A stretch of DNA of 64,000 nucleotides from Paenibacillus alba. GTDB taxonomy: Bacteria; Bacillota; Bacilli; Paenibacillales; NBRC-103111. Shown here one piece after another: positions 16,529-25,067 of the stretch. The stretch's first letter is position 1, and each line of letters begins with the position of its first letter. Location of the stretch: the NCBI RefSeq assembly GCF_013204855.1, contig NZ_JABMKZ010000021.1:62001-126000 (forward strand), in the 5' to 3' direction. The position numbers and the translations under genes were made by a program. Below the pieces are notes generated by a model. That model was not told the DNA's origin. It ran no database searches and worked only from the letters and a program-made list of their open reading frames with translations.

Positions 16529-18790
16529 TTACGAGGTTCGGCTAAGCTCCCGGTAGCGGGTCGGCGTCATTCCCTCCAGCTTTTTGAAAATCCGGTTAAA
16601 ATAGCTGTGCTGGTAGCCGACCTGCTCGGCAACATCGTTGATTTTCATGACAGACTCGCGCAGCAGCTCCTTGGCTTTATCCATGCGCAGCTCGGTCAAG
16701 TAATCAATAAAGTTTTTCCCGGTTACTTGCTTAAAGGATTTGCTTAGGAAAAATATATTGGTCCCTGTATGCTCCGCGCAATTCTCGAGGGAGATATCCT
16801 TCATATAATTTTGCTGCAAATAAATCATGGCTTCCTCGATAATTCGTTTCACTTGCGCATCGGTTCGTCCAGACAGCTCATTCAGAAAAGGAGTTAGCAC
16901 CTTTTCCTGGAACCATTCCAAAATCCGTTTCGGCTCTCTGATTTGCGAAAGCTGCTCATACAGATTCGCGCCCTTGAACAACCGGTTCGGGTTGATACCC
17001 GATACCATAATGGCGTGCTGAACGTTGCCAAGCAGGTGCAGCATGCCCTGTTGTACATCAATTCCCTTTGCTCCTTTGCAGGATAAGGCATGGAGGAAAG
17101 ATGTCAATAATTGTTGCGCATCGTCTTCTCTACCCGTCCGCAGCGCTTGAACAAGCTCTCTTTCCAGTGTAAAAGGATACTGGGGCTCCGCTTCCGACTC
17201 GCCCTCCAGAGTATCCTTTTGCATATCAATGATTTGGTTGGCAAACTCAATATTGCGATAGCTGACTGCTTGTTTAACTCTTTCGAAAGCGAGAGGAACT
17301 TCAGAAATATGCGCAATGGGACGACTGATCGCCAATGTGATACGCATTTTCAGAATGCGATTGATAGACTGCATTAGTTCTTCGCTGAAAGCCTGACATG
17401 CTTCCGAATAGGTTTGATTCTCCGGAATGATGAGAACGATCCCGGCTGTCAGATCATGAAAGTTGAGCGTGTTGCTCTGTTCGAAATGCTGGGAAGCCAG
17501 TTCCTCCATCATGTTAATCGCTGCAAACGTAATAAGTCCTTCATCCCCATCCCGAAAATTCCCTTCCATAGTCGTCATTCCGATTAACTGAGCATAGAGG
17601 ACAATAAAATAACGCTCCCTAACATCCCACTTGAACCGCTCCATCCGGCGCAGCAAATCCTCATCCGAGAAAGCTGTCAAATAACCTTGTAGCAGCTGAT
17701 GCAGAAAGCTGTCCTTTACATGTGGAAGCTGTTCCGCAAGCTTCGTGTTCAGCTCTAAACTTTCGTTATGCAAATTACGCCATACAGGCAAATAGATGCG
17801 CCGCGAAGCCAGCCAGGATAGAAAGGCTGCCAACAACAAAGCAACGAGACTTACCATGATAATCAGTTTGGAAATAACAAGAACAGGCGAGGTTATGCTT
17901 GTAATCGGAGATGCGGATACGAACATCCAATCTTCCGCAATGCGGGACAAGCTTCCAAAAGAAACCGTGTACGTGGATTTTTCCCAATCAAAAAAGAACG
18001 AACCTTTACTTGTACCTAATGAATTGATCTTTTCCCTAAGCGCTAGGACAAAAGGCGAAGTGGAAGCGCTTCCACTTGTTGAGACAAAAAGATCCCCCGA
18101 TGTTTGCAGCATAAACGTTTCTCCGTCGTTATAAGGTGTCATCGTTTTCAGAAGATCGGCTATTTTCTCCTTGTCGAATTGAAAGAGAAGTACGCCAAAC
18201 GGATGCAAGCTTCCGCCGGGAATGTGATGAACGAGGGTTAAATCTTGGGTGTCGGCACGTTTGGTATCGAGCGTCCATTGTGTCCAGTACGTTACGTTAT
18301 TACGCGCAATCAGTGGTTCATAGATGTCCGATGACGCGCGCTCATCAAGCACGGAATATTCGGGATTAAACAAAACGGAACTCTTTCCGCCTACATAAAG
18401 CTCCGCTTTCTTCACCATCGCATTGGAGCCTTGCATAGCGACCAGTGTCCGCGTAATATCTTGCGTTCTTTCGAAGTTTTTGACAAAATCAAACCCGTTT
18501 AAGCTGTAATCAAATTTATTATCAAAAGCCCAGTGAGAAAGCAGCAGCTCGAGATTGCCCAATTGATCGTCAATATTTTGAGAACGCTGCTCAATCAGAC
18601 GGTAATGCAGCTGAAGAAGCTCTCTTTCCACACGCCCCCCTGCCATCCAGTATATGAGCGCCCCCAGAATGAGCCCTGGAATACCAGAGACGATAAAGAT
18701 CGTGATTAGGCTTTTTTTATAAAAACGCCCTTGACTGCCGACTGCTCGGCCCCGCCTTTTAGCAAGTCCCGCTCTTACTTTACTCAGCAT
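16529..18790 (-). CDS. Membrane-bound AraC family regulator (YesS/YtdP type)
   Basis: Transmembrane transcription factor of 753 residues. One helix near residues 28-50 (FIVSGIPGLILGALIYWMAG) and one near 300-325 flank an extracellular Cache-like sensor domain. A long cytoplasmic linker follows, and the last ~100 residues are an AraC double helix-turn-helix (ISLENCAEHTGTNIFFLSKSFKQVTG, KINDVAEQVGYQHSYFNRIFKKLEGMTPTRYR). B. subtilis YesS, of the same architecture, activates rhamnogalacturonan genes. It sits between the solute-binding protein and the YetA-like gene, so activation of this locus is the natural inference. The solute-binding-protein terminator upstream suggests reduced read-through into it. 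Confidence 0.88.
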   Translation of the reverse strand: MLSKVRAGLAKRRGRAVGSQGRFYKKSLITIFIVSGIPGLILGALIYWMAGGRVERELLQLHYRLIEQRSQNIDDQLGNLELLLSHWAFDNKFDYSLNGFDFVKNFERTQDITRTLVAMQGSNAMVKKAELYVGGKSSVLFNPEYSVLDERASSDIYEPLIARNNVTYWTQWTLDTKRADTQDLTLVHHIPGGSLHPFGVLLFQFDKEKIADLLKTMTPYNDGETFMLQTSGDLFVSTSGSASTSPFVLALREKINSLGTSKGSFFFDWEKSTYTVSFGSLSRIAEDWMFVSASPITSITSPVLVISKLIIMVSLVALLLAAFLSWLASRRIYLPVWRNLHNESLELNTKLAEQLPHVKDSFLHQLLQGYLTAFSDEDLLRRMERFKWDVRERYFIVLYAQLIGMTTMEGNFRDGDEGLITFAAINMMEELASQHFEQSNTLNFHDLTAGIVLIIPENQTYSEACQAFSEELMQSINRILKMRITLAISRPIAHISEVPLAFERVKQAVSYRNIEFANQIIDMQKDTLEGESEAEPQYPFTLERELVQALRTGREDDAQQLLTSFLHALSCKGAKGIDVQQGMLHLLGNVQHAIMVSGINPNRLFKGANLYEQLSQIREPKRILEWFQEKVLTPFLNELSGRTDAQVKRIIEEAMIYLQQNYMKDISLENCAEHTGTNIFFLSKSFKQVTGKNFIDYLTELRMDKAKELLRESVMKINDVAEQVGYQHSYFNRIFKKLEGMTPTRYRELSRTS

Positions 18791-18930
18791 GATCTCACCT
18801 ACCGCTTCTTAAGTTTTGTTTCAAGCCATGACCCTCACTTCGAGGTTATAACGGCAGACGGGAATATGGAAGTTAAAAAACAGACTAAATCCTTTGAATT
18901 TCCGACATTTACCTGTATTCCTTGTAAAAG

Positions 18931-18962
18931 GACAAAAAGCCGTGTTGATACACACGGCTCTT
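18931..18962 (-). terminator. Intrinsic terminator after the solute-binding-protein gene
   Basis: AGCCGTGT pairs with ACACGGCT around a short loop and is followed by TTTTTG on the minus strand. It probably lets the binding protein be made in excess of the downstream regulator and enzymes. Confidence 0.75.
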
Positions 18963-18976
18963 CTAGGATAGCCCCC

Positions 18977-20560
18977 TTATTTCTTGGAAGCGACATAAAG
19001 CTCATTCATTTCCTTGACAAGGTCATCCCCGCCTGACTTTTTCCAGGTTTCAAAAGCAGCCAAGAGCGCGGCTTCATCACTTTGCCCAACAATGAATTTG
19101 ATGCGGGCGTCATTAATGACATTGTCCAGCTGCTGCCCTTTCTGCGAATACACCGAAGAGATGAACGGTTCTGCGGGATTCGCAACGACGAACTGCTCTG
19201 CTTCCTTCTGGATTTTGGCCGTTTGAAGACGAAGCGGTGTTTGCTTCACTTTCAGGCCGCGATCCTCTGGAATGAACGGCAGCATCTGGTTCAAGCCTTC
19301 TACTTCTGACTCCAGAAGGGCTGTGTCCTTGCTTGCCACCACAGCATCGCCATCCTTCGTATAGTGCTTTCCTTCAATGCCGTAACCAGCCAATGTGGTA
19401 AGTTCCGGTTCGTTCATCTGATCCAGCATCTTCAGAACACGCTTCAACTCTTCTTCCGTCTTCACGGATGATTTGGGAATCGCAAGGAGTCCGGCAAATC
19501 CAGAAGTCGGCAGCGCTTTCAATCCATTCTTGCCTGTAACGCCAATCATATTATCAATATAGTGGACATCCGGTTTATCTTTGCCTTCCTTGGCAAGCAC
19601 CTGATGAATTTTATCGTCCAAGCGCGCCGCATTATCGGTTACATCGATGATAACACCGGCCTGATTATTAACAACGGGATCATTCCATTTAGCGGAATCA
19701 AATACGGCAAAATCCTGATTGATCAGCTTTTCATCATACAGCTTCTTCATAAACTTCAAAGCTTCCAAATATTCCGGTGTCTGATGCTCCGGTACCAGCT
19801 TGTCGCCAATGACGCCCCATTTGTTCGGGGAGCCGAACCACAGCTTGATAATATCGAAGCTGCTTGCCCATTGGCCGGTCCATTTGACCATCACCATGCC
19901 ATACGTATCATCCTTGCCGTTTTTGTCCGGGTCCTTCTCTTTAAATGCTTTGAGCATATTATAAAAGTCATCAATCGTTTTGGGCGGCTGCATACCGACC
20001 GCTTCCAGCCAATCTTTGCGGTAGTTGATGCCATTGCGCCCTAAGGCGCGGCCTCGGTAAACACCGTAATTTTTCCCATCGACGGAGGAGTTGTTCAAGA
20101 TAACTTGATTGGCTTGGCTCAGCGTCGGGAAATCCTTCATGTATTTGCCTACTTCCCAGAAAGCGCCGGACTTCACTGCATTCACGAAGCTCGGATTTTT
20201 CACATCCGGCACGTAGATAATGTGAGGAAGCTTGCCCGAAGCGAGTGTGATGTTAAATTTATCCGGATACGAGGAGTTCGGGACCCATTCGAGGTGGATA
20301 TTCGTATTGGTTCTTTTTTCGATTTCTGTTACTACGGGTCCATCGTCTTTGGGATAATTGGTCTTAAAAATCGGAAGCATGATGTTTAGATCCAGCGGGG
20401 CTTGCGGCTGCGGGGCCTTGGTTTGTGCCGCTTGGCTAGGTGCAGACGCTGCCGTAGATGCTGCGGGGCTCTGTTTGCTGTCGCTGCAGCCGACGATGGT
20501 CGTCATCGCCACCGTACCTACTGCCGCAACGGACATCCATTTTTTCGTATTTTGTCTCAT
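18977..20560 (-). CDS. Lipoprotein solute-binding protein, LplA/YtcQ type
   Basis: Membrane-anchored binding protein of 527 residues for an oligosaccharide ABC importer. The signal peptide ends in the lipobox TIVGC with Cys25 as the lipidated residue, followed by a Ser/Ala/Gln-rich linker (AASTAASAPSQAAQ). The body has family-1 binding-protein features of the large LplA subgroup: PLDLNIMLPIF, LPHIIYVPDVKNP, and GRNGINYRKDWLEAVGMQPPKTIDDF. Two permease genes lie directly upstream in the usual order. The ligand is probably an unsaturated rhamnogalacturonan oligosaccharide, judged from the enzymes downstream. Confidence 0.92.
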   Translation of the reverse strand: MRQNTKKWMSVAAVGTVAMTTIVGCSDSKQSPAASTAASAPSQAAQTKAPQPQAPLDLNIMLPIFKTNYPKDDGPVVTEIEKRTNTNIHLEWVPNSSYPDKFNITLASGKLPHIIYVPDVKNPSFVNAVKSGAFWEVGKYMKDFPTLSQANQVILNNSSVDGKNYGVYRGRALGRNGINYRKDWLEAVGMQPPKTIDDFYNMLKAFKEKDPDKNGKDDTYGMVMVKWTGQWASSFDIIKLWFGSPNKWGVIGDKLVPEHQTPEYLEALKFMKKLYDEKLINQDFAVFDSAKWNDPVVNNQAGVIIDVTDNAARLDDKIHQVLAKEGKDKPDVHYIDNMIGVTGKNGLKALPTSGFAGLLAIPKSSVKTEEELKRVLKMLDQMNEPELTTLAGYGIEGKHYTKDGDAVVASKDTALLESEVEGLNQMLPFIPEDRGLKVKQTPLRLQTAKIQKEAEQFVVANPAEPFISSVYSQKGQQLDNVINDARIKFIVGQSDEAALLAAFETWKKSGGDDLVKEMNELYVASKK

Positions 20561-20609
20561 GTTCTCGTGCCTCCTCTAAAATAATGACTTGCTTGTATCG
20601 TAATCCGTG

Positions 20610-21494
20610 TTACCCCTTGACCGATCCGATCAAGACCCCCTTGGCAAAATGCTTTTGCAAGAACGGATAGACGAGCAGGATGGGAATGGTCCCTACCACG
20701 ATCACAGCCATCTTAATCGACTGCTCCTGGTCTTTGACGAATTGTGGATCTACGGTACTTGCATCCCCGGCAGCCATCTGCGACAACAGCACGATCTGTC
20801 TGAGCATGACCTGAAGCGGCCACTTCGCAGGATCATTGATGTAAAGCAGGGCAGAAAAAAAGTTGTTCCAATGACCAACCGCGTAAAACAACGTGAAAGT
20901 AGCGAGCACCGGCATTGATAAAGGCAGGACGATTCTCCAAAGCAGCCCCAACTCCGTACAGCCGTCGATTTTGGCCGCTTCTTCCAGCTCTGGGGGAAGC
21001 TCCTGGAAAAAATTTTTCACAATAATTAAATTAAAGGCACTGATTGCTCCCGGGATCATCAATGCCCAGTAGCTGTCTAGCAAATGAAGCTCACGAACGA
21101 CTAAGTACATAGGAATCAGTCCGCCCCCGAACAGCATCGAGAAAACGACCATATTTAAGACAGCGTTTCGCCCTATTAACCCTCGTTTGGATAGCGCATA
21201 GGCCATTGTCACAGTAAAAAATAGATTCACAGCTGTACCGACCACCATGATATAGAGAGATACCCAGATGCTCTTCATAATCGTGTCCGTTGAGAAAATA
21301 AATTTGTACGCCGATAAACTAAAAGTTTCCGGAATGAGGAAAACCGTTCTTTTCGTCAATTCTGCATCCGAGGCGAAGGAGCCCGCAATGACATAGATGA
21401 AGGGGAGAATCGCGGTCAAGCCGATCAACCCAAGAACAAGATAGTTGCCTACATCAAAAATGGTGCCTGAAGTGCTTCTGTACTTCTTGGACAA
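20610..21494 (-). CDS. Carbohydrate ABC transporter permease, LplC/YtcP type
   Basis: Inner permease subunit of 294 residues with about six membrane helices. The EAA loop that docks the ATPase is seen in LEEAAKIDGCTELGLLWRIVLPLSMP. The N-terminal YRSTSGTIFDVGNYLVLGLIGLTAILPFIYVIAGSF pattern and the C terminus ending FAKGVLIGSVKG are typical of this family. It follows the other permease after 35 bases and precedes the binding protein by about 50. No ATP-binding subunit is encoded nearby, so the shared multi-sugar ATPase (MsmX-like), known to serve Lpl-type importers in Bacillus, is presumably used. Confidence 0.93.
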   Translation of the reverse strand: MSKKYRSTSGTIFDVGNYLVLGLIGLTAILPFIYVIAGSFASDAELTKRTVFLIPETFSLSAYKFIFSTDTIMKSIWVSLYIMVVGTAVNLFFTVTMAYALSKRGLIGRNAVLNMVVFSMLFGGGLIPMYLVVRELHLLDSYWALMIPGAISAFNLIIVKNFFQELPPELEEAAKIDGCTELGLLWRIVLPLSMPVLATFTLFYAVGHWNNFFSALLYINDPAKWPLQVMLRQIVLLSQMAAGDASTVDPQFVKDQEQSIKMAVIVVGTIPILLVYPFLQKHFAKGVLIGSVKG

Positions 21495-21529
21495 ATCCGT
21501 TGTCCTCCTTTAGGTAAGATGTCCGAATG

Positions 21530-22501
21530 TTAGTAAATACCCGATTGCCCGAATCTCTTCGCGGTCCAATTCGCTCCCAGAACAAGGATGACGCCTACGA
21601 TTGATTTGAACAAACCAACTGCCGTACTGTAACTGAACGCACCTTGTGTAATTCCCATCAAATAAACGTAGGTATCGAACACTTCGGCCACCTCTCGATT
21701 CAGCGGATTGCGCATAAGGAAAATCTGTTCGAATCCGTTGTCCAGGACATCCCCCATTCGCAGGATAAGCAAAATAATGATGGTACTCCGGATAGAAGGC
21801 AGCGTAATATGCCACATTTGCCTCAAGCGATTGGCTCCATCCATAATTGAAGCTTCATATTGTTCAACATCTACCCCTGCCAACGCAGCCAAAAAAATGA
21901 TCGTTCCGAATCCGCATTCCTTCCACATCGTTTGAATAATAATCATCGGGCGAAACCAGTCGGGACTCGCCAAGAAATTGATTTTGGCGCCTGTATATTT
22001 CTGTAAAATTTCATTCACAAGCCCGCCCTCTGTCGTTAGAAAGACGTAGGTCAAACTGGCGACAATTACTAATGAAATAAAGTGCGGCACATAGATGAGC
22101 GTTTGAATTGTTCTCTTATATACATTTATCCTGATTTCATTCAACAGTAATGCCAGAATAATCGGGGCAGGAAAAAAGAAAACCAGATTATAAAACGACA
22201 GCAAAAGCGTATTGCGCAAAAGCATTAAAAATTCAGGATTTTCGAAGAAAATACGGAAATGCTCCAAGCCAACCCAATCGCTTTTCCAGAATCCCAAAAA
22301 GGGCTGATAGTTTTTGAAGGCGAGCAAAACGCCCCACATCGGCACATATTTAAAAATAATGAAATATAACAAACCTGGGGCCAACAGCACGTATATCCAT
22401 TTATCCTTCCGTAATCGCCCTAACACTCGCGCTCGGCGCAGCCCTTGGATATCGGTCGTTGATGCTGCGCGCTTATTGTTGGGGGCAATCGCCTGCTTCA
22501 T
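21530..22501 (-). CDS. Carbohydrate ABC transporter permease, LplB/YteP type
   Basis: Permease of about 323 residues with six predicted helices and the EAA loop YEASIMDGANRLRQMWHITLP. KDKWIYVLLAPGLLYFI and YVPMWGVLLAFKNYQPF are typical of LplB proteins. The ATG at 22501 has GGAGGTG seven or eight bases upstream; the ORF extension to 22558 overlaps the promoter region. It is the first gene of the leftward rhamnogalacturonan locus, and a promoter with a cre-like element lies immediately upstream. Confidence 0.93.
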   Translation of the reverse strand: MKQAIAPNNKRAASTTDIQGLRRARVLGRLRKDKWIYVLLAPGLLYFIIFKYVPMWGVLLAFKNYQPFLGFWKSDWVGLEHFRIFFENPEFLMLLRNTLLLSFYNLVFFFPAPIILALLLNEIRINVYKRTIQTLIYVPHFISLVIVASLTYVFLTTEGGLVNEILQKYTGAKINFLASPDWFRPMIIIQTMWKECGFGTIIFLAALAGVDVEQYEASIMDGANRLRQMWHITLPSIRSTIIILLILRMGDVLDNGFEQIFLMRNPLNREVAEVFDTYVYLMGITQGAFSYSTAVGLFKSIVGVILVLGANWTAKRFGQSGIY

Positions 22502-22549
22502 CCCCTTCACCTCCTCATTCCTCGTTCGCCTCGTAAGCGGTGTAGCCTT

Positions 22550-22578
22550 ATTATGCATTTGCCAGCGTTTTCCGCCAA
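22550..22578 (-). promoter_or_regulatory. Promoter of the rhamnogalacturonan locus with cre-like element
   Basis: On the minus strand TTGGCG and CATAAT are 17 bases apart. Within the spacer, GGAAAACGCTGGCA (22560-22573) matches the CcpA consensus TGWAANCGNTNWCA at all but two of its defined positions. CcpA binding there would block RNA polymerase, the expected form of carbon catabolite repression for a sugar-uptake operon. This is a motif reading only. Confidence 0.45.
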
Positions 22579-22684
22579 TTAGACATTTTTGAAAACCCTT
22601 CCATTTGTGCTATTTAACCCTTTTCAAGATAATGCAAAGTTGTTAAAACTGTTGAAACGCTGTGAATTTAGGGGACTGTTCTAA

Positions 22685-22727
22685 AAAAGTAAAAAAGCGA
22701 GCCCCCATTAAGTAGCAGGGACTCGCT
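22685..22727 (-). terminator. Intrinsic terminator of the small membrane-protein gene
   Basis: GCGAG-CCC pairs with GGG-CTCGC, and the minus strand continues TTTTTTACTTTTTT. It separates the upstream unit from the rhamnogalacturonan promoter. Confidence 0.8.
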
Positions 22728-22743
22728 CAGGTGAAACTCATGC

Positions 22744-23013
22744 TTAGGAGGTTTCCTTCATCCAGAAATACCATCCAATCGAAAAAATCATGACGGCTAA
22801 CAAAAGCAATGTACTACCGAAAATTACAGGGCTATAGGTACAAGCTCTTATTGTCTCTTGAGATATGGACCAGCTCGTCTGATTTTCAGGTCTTGAGAAC
22901 TCAGCCGCATATTGATTCCCATTCACAAAACCATTAAAGACAAGAAGCCCCCCACTTACAGCACTTATTGCCGAGACGAGAAACGAAAGCAATATTTTAA
23001 CATGGAGCTTCAA
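22744..23013 (-). CDS. Small two-helix membrane protein
   Basis: An 89-residue protein of unknown function with two hydrophobic helices, one at residues 6-27 (ILLSFLVSAISAVSGGLLVF) and one at about 61-83 (PVIFGSTLLLLAVMIFSIGW), and a short polar loop between them containing one Cys. The start is a TTG preceded by AAGGAGG at ten bases; no ATG start fits. It is followed by a terminator and lies 37 bases after the APH-like gene on the same strand, so the two may be co-transcribed. No family was recognised. Confidence 0.6.
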   Translation of the reverse strand: MKLHVKILLSFLVSAISAVSGGLLVFNGFVNGNQYAAEFSRPENQTSWSISQETIRACTYSPVIFGSTLLLLAVMIFSIGWYFWMKETS

Positions 23014-23050
23014 CCGATCACCGCCTCCTTCCTCACATCGATCCTTTTAT

Positions 23051-24049
23051 TCAGACGTAACGCTTCATATACTCAGCATACGCATGTAGATGTATTTCCA
23101 TGGCTCGCTTTTGCGTCTTTTCTTTTACTTCTGGTACATTCTCCGCCTCAATATAGTCAGCGAGTACATCAATGACATCATCCAGCAGCTTTGCCCTAAA
23201 GTAGAATTCCATCCTTTCAACAACTTCCTGCCCGGCTAATTGGCTGACGTATTCTTTCCAAAACGCCCAATCCTTCGTCTGATATAACGGCCACAAGAAG
23301 ACGGAATAATCCATTGCAGCATCCCCGTTTACGGTTAAATCATCCCAATCAATCAGCCAAAAATCATCACGATCATTAACTAAGATATTCTGCCAGTTGA
23401 TATCATTATGTACGATATCTGTTGCCTGCTTTTGAAAAGAGGGCATCTGACTCACCTTTTCTCTTAAGGCATCCACTTCCGTGCTAAACCAAGCTAACGA
23501 CTTATCTGTCACAAAATTCAACTGATGTTTTTCCGATCTAATAATGTCCAAATCTTCTTCGAACCGAGTAATATACGCCTCCGTAAAGGCATCTGAATAC
23601 GAACAAGCTTGCTCAGTAGCAATAAGTTTTGGAATCTCTTTATCCGTATGCAATTGATTTAGTTTTTCTAACACGTTCTGAATCACGGACTGGGGATTGG
23701 CAGCGAGGCTTAATGGTTTCCCCTCAATAAACTCAAACACCAAACCGTAAGGATACCCAGGCAATATTTCCTGGTTCACTTCTAGAACAAGACTAGGAGC
23801 CTGATAATGCTCGGTAAGGTATTCACTAATCGCAGCCCATTGCTTCAAAAATGGCGCTTTTGCCGCTTGTGCGAATTTGACATGCCGAACCGTTTCGCTA
23901 TCCGATATTCGATAGGACTGGTTAACAAATCCTCCCGGATTCCAAATATAAGCTGCTTCTATGCTCGAACGACGAAATCCAAGTTCATCTGAACACGCTG
24001 TCGCCCACTCCATTACCCGTTTTTCTGCTAAAAGAAGATCCATTCTCAT
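23051..24049 (-). CDS. Aminoglycoside phosphotransferase (APH)-like kinase
   Basis: Small-molecule kinase fold of about 332 residues. The catalytic loop IVHNDINWQNILV and the magnesium-binding LIDWDD motif are intact. GGFVNQSYRI in the N lobe corresponds to the nucleotide-binding region, and GLVFEFIEGKPL to the hinge. APH-fold proteins phosphorylate antibiotics, choline, thiamine or sugars, and the substrate here cannot be read from sequence. The ATG at 24049 has AAAGGA at six bases; the ORF extension upstream is not needed. It lies 78 bases after a CPBP protease gene. Confidence 0.82.
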   Translation of the reverse strand: MRMDLLLAEKRVMEWATACSDELGFRRSSIEAAYIWNPGGFVNQSYRISDSETVRHVKFAQAAKAPFLKQWAAISEYLTEHYQAPSLVLEVNQEILPGYPYGLVFEFIEGKPLSLAANPQSVIQNVLEKLNQLHTDKEIPKLIATEQACSYSDAFTEAYITRFEEDLDIIRSEKHQLNFVTDKSLAWFSTEVDALREKVSQMPSFQKQATDIVHNDINWQNILVNDRDDFWLIDWDDLTVNGDAAMDYSVFLWPLYQTKDWAFWKEYVSQLAGQEVVERMEFYFRAKLLDDVIDVLADYIEAENVPEVKEKTQKRAMEIHLHAYAEYMKRYV

Positions 24050-24127
24050 GGCCTGTCCTTTCTTGTTTAGACTTCCTGTGCGTTTAGTTAAATTTTCGCC
24101 TTTCAAAGGCCAAATCCCTCTACGTTT

Positions 24128-24766
24128 TTACATTTTTGAGCTAATATAGAAAAAATAAATCATCATAATTCCTATGTCAGCCAAAGAATGACTAAGGATA
24201 GAACCCCATAATGTACGGAAGTGTACAACCATCCGCCCCCAAATGATTCCAGCAAGGAAGACTGCACAGAAAAAGATTGCAGCGTAAGGCGCCTTGAACA
24301 TCGGCAGTAATACAAGAAAGTGGTACAAGCTATAAAATAAAGAAGAGATCATTACTTTATGCTTTACTTGATCAAGTTTTAGAAGGATAAACCCTCGCCA
24401 GTACAGCTCCTCCAAAAAAGGATTAACGATGATTAATACACAAACAAGAAGTCCCGTATATTCTCCTGAAAACTTCCAATCCTTTAACAGGAATTCAATC
24501 TGTGAGGAATCGAACAGTTCATGCTGCAGCAAAGCTCCTCCCGTCATAATAAGGACGATACTCCCCACGCCTAGGCCCACTCCTACAGTAATATTTAAAA
24601 GCGAGCCCTTGTCCATTAGTTTTTTCAAGCCTTTCGGTTTGTTGAGGAGGGGAATGAGCAAGAGCCATCCATAAAACAAGGCGAATGTAACAGGCACATT
24701 TTGAAACGTATACAAGCCTAAATAAATAAAAATTGTTGGCGCAATCAAAAATGCAAATAGAGTCAT
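24128..24766 (-). CDS. CPBP family intramembrane metalloprotease
   Basis: Polytopic membrane protein of about 212 residues with the CPBP (Abi/CAAX-type) motifs: EELYWRG (motif 1, two Glu and Arg), FYSLYHFL (motif 2, Phe-x-x-x-His) and ILSHSLAD (motif 3 His). Family members cleave within membranes or act in bacteriocin immunity and signalling. The ATG at 24766 follows AGGTGG by six bases. No bacteriocin-like gene is seen nearby, so the function is open. Confidence 0.85.
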   Translation of the reverse strand: MTLFAFLIAPTIFIYLGLYTFQNVPVTFALFYGWLLLIPLLNKPKGLKKLMDKGSLLNITVGVGLGVGSIVLIMTGGALLQHELFDSSQIEFLLKDWKFSGEYTGLLVCVLIIVNPFLEELYWRGFILLKLDQVKHKVMISSLFYSLYHFLVLLPMFKAPYAAIFFCAVFLAGIIWGRMVVHFRTLWGSILSHSLADIGIMMIYFFYISSKM

Positions 24767-24893
24767 GTTCAACCACCTAAGAATAGTCTAGGACATTGTA
24801 GCTTCATCGTCCTCTATAGCCATCTTATCGCTAACCCTAGCTCCTATTAAGTACTAACTTTGCCTAGTACCCTACACTGCTCCCAAAATAAAA

Positions 24894-24940
24894 AGGAGTC
24901 GTTGATGCCATAAAATCATGACAACAAACAACTCCTCTTA
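24894..24940 (-). terminator. Intrinsic terminator downstream of the hydrolase remnant
   Basis: GAGGAGTTG and CAACGACTCC form an imperfect stem on the minus strand, followed by TTTTTATT. It sits just after the stop codon of the remnant gene, as expected of a once-functional gene end. Confidence 0.5.
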
Positions 24941-24941
24941 C

Positions 24942-25067
24942 CTAGCCGTCGACGTTCTTCAGCCAGCGATCCAAAAACAAATAAGCCATCATGCGAATTC
25001 CTTCGAGAAAATCATGCCCGCCTGCACCGATATAAGACTGAAACCGGGCCTCTTTCCCCAGCAAGTT
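24942..25067 (-). pseudogene. 3-prime remnant of an alpha/beta-hydrolase-like gene
   Basis: The minus strand encodes 41 residues ending at a stop, including FQSYIGAGGHDFLEGIRMM and AYLFLDRWLKN. The composition and the GGHD segment look like the end of an alpha/beta hydrolase with its catalytic His. The frame runs into the tandem repeat at 25068 and meets a stop soon after, so the rest of the gene is missing. A terminator follows the stop. The match to a hydrolase is by eye. Confidence 0.45.
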
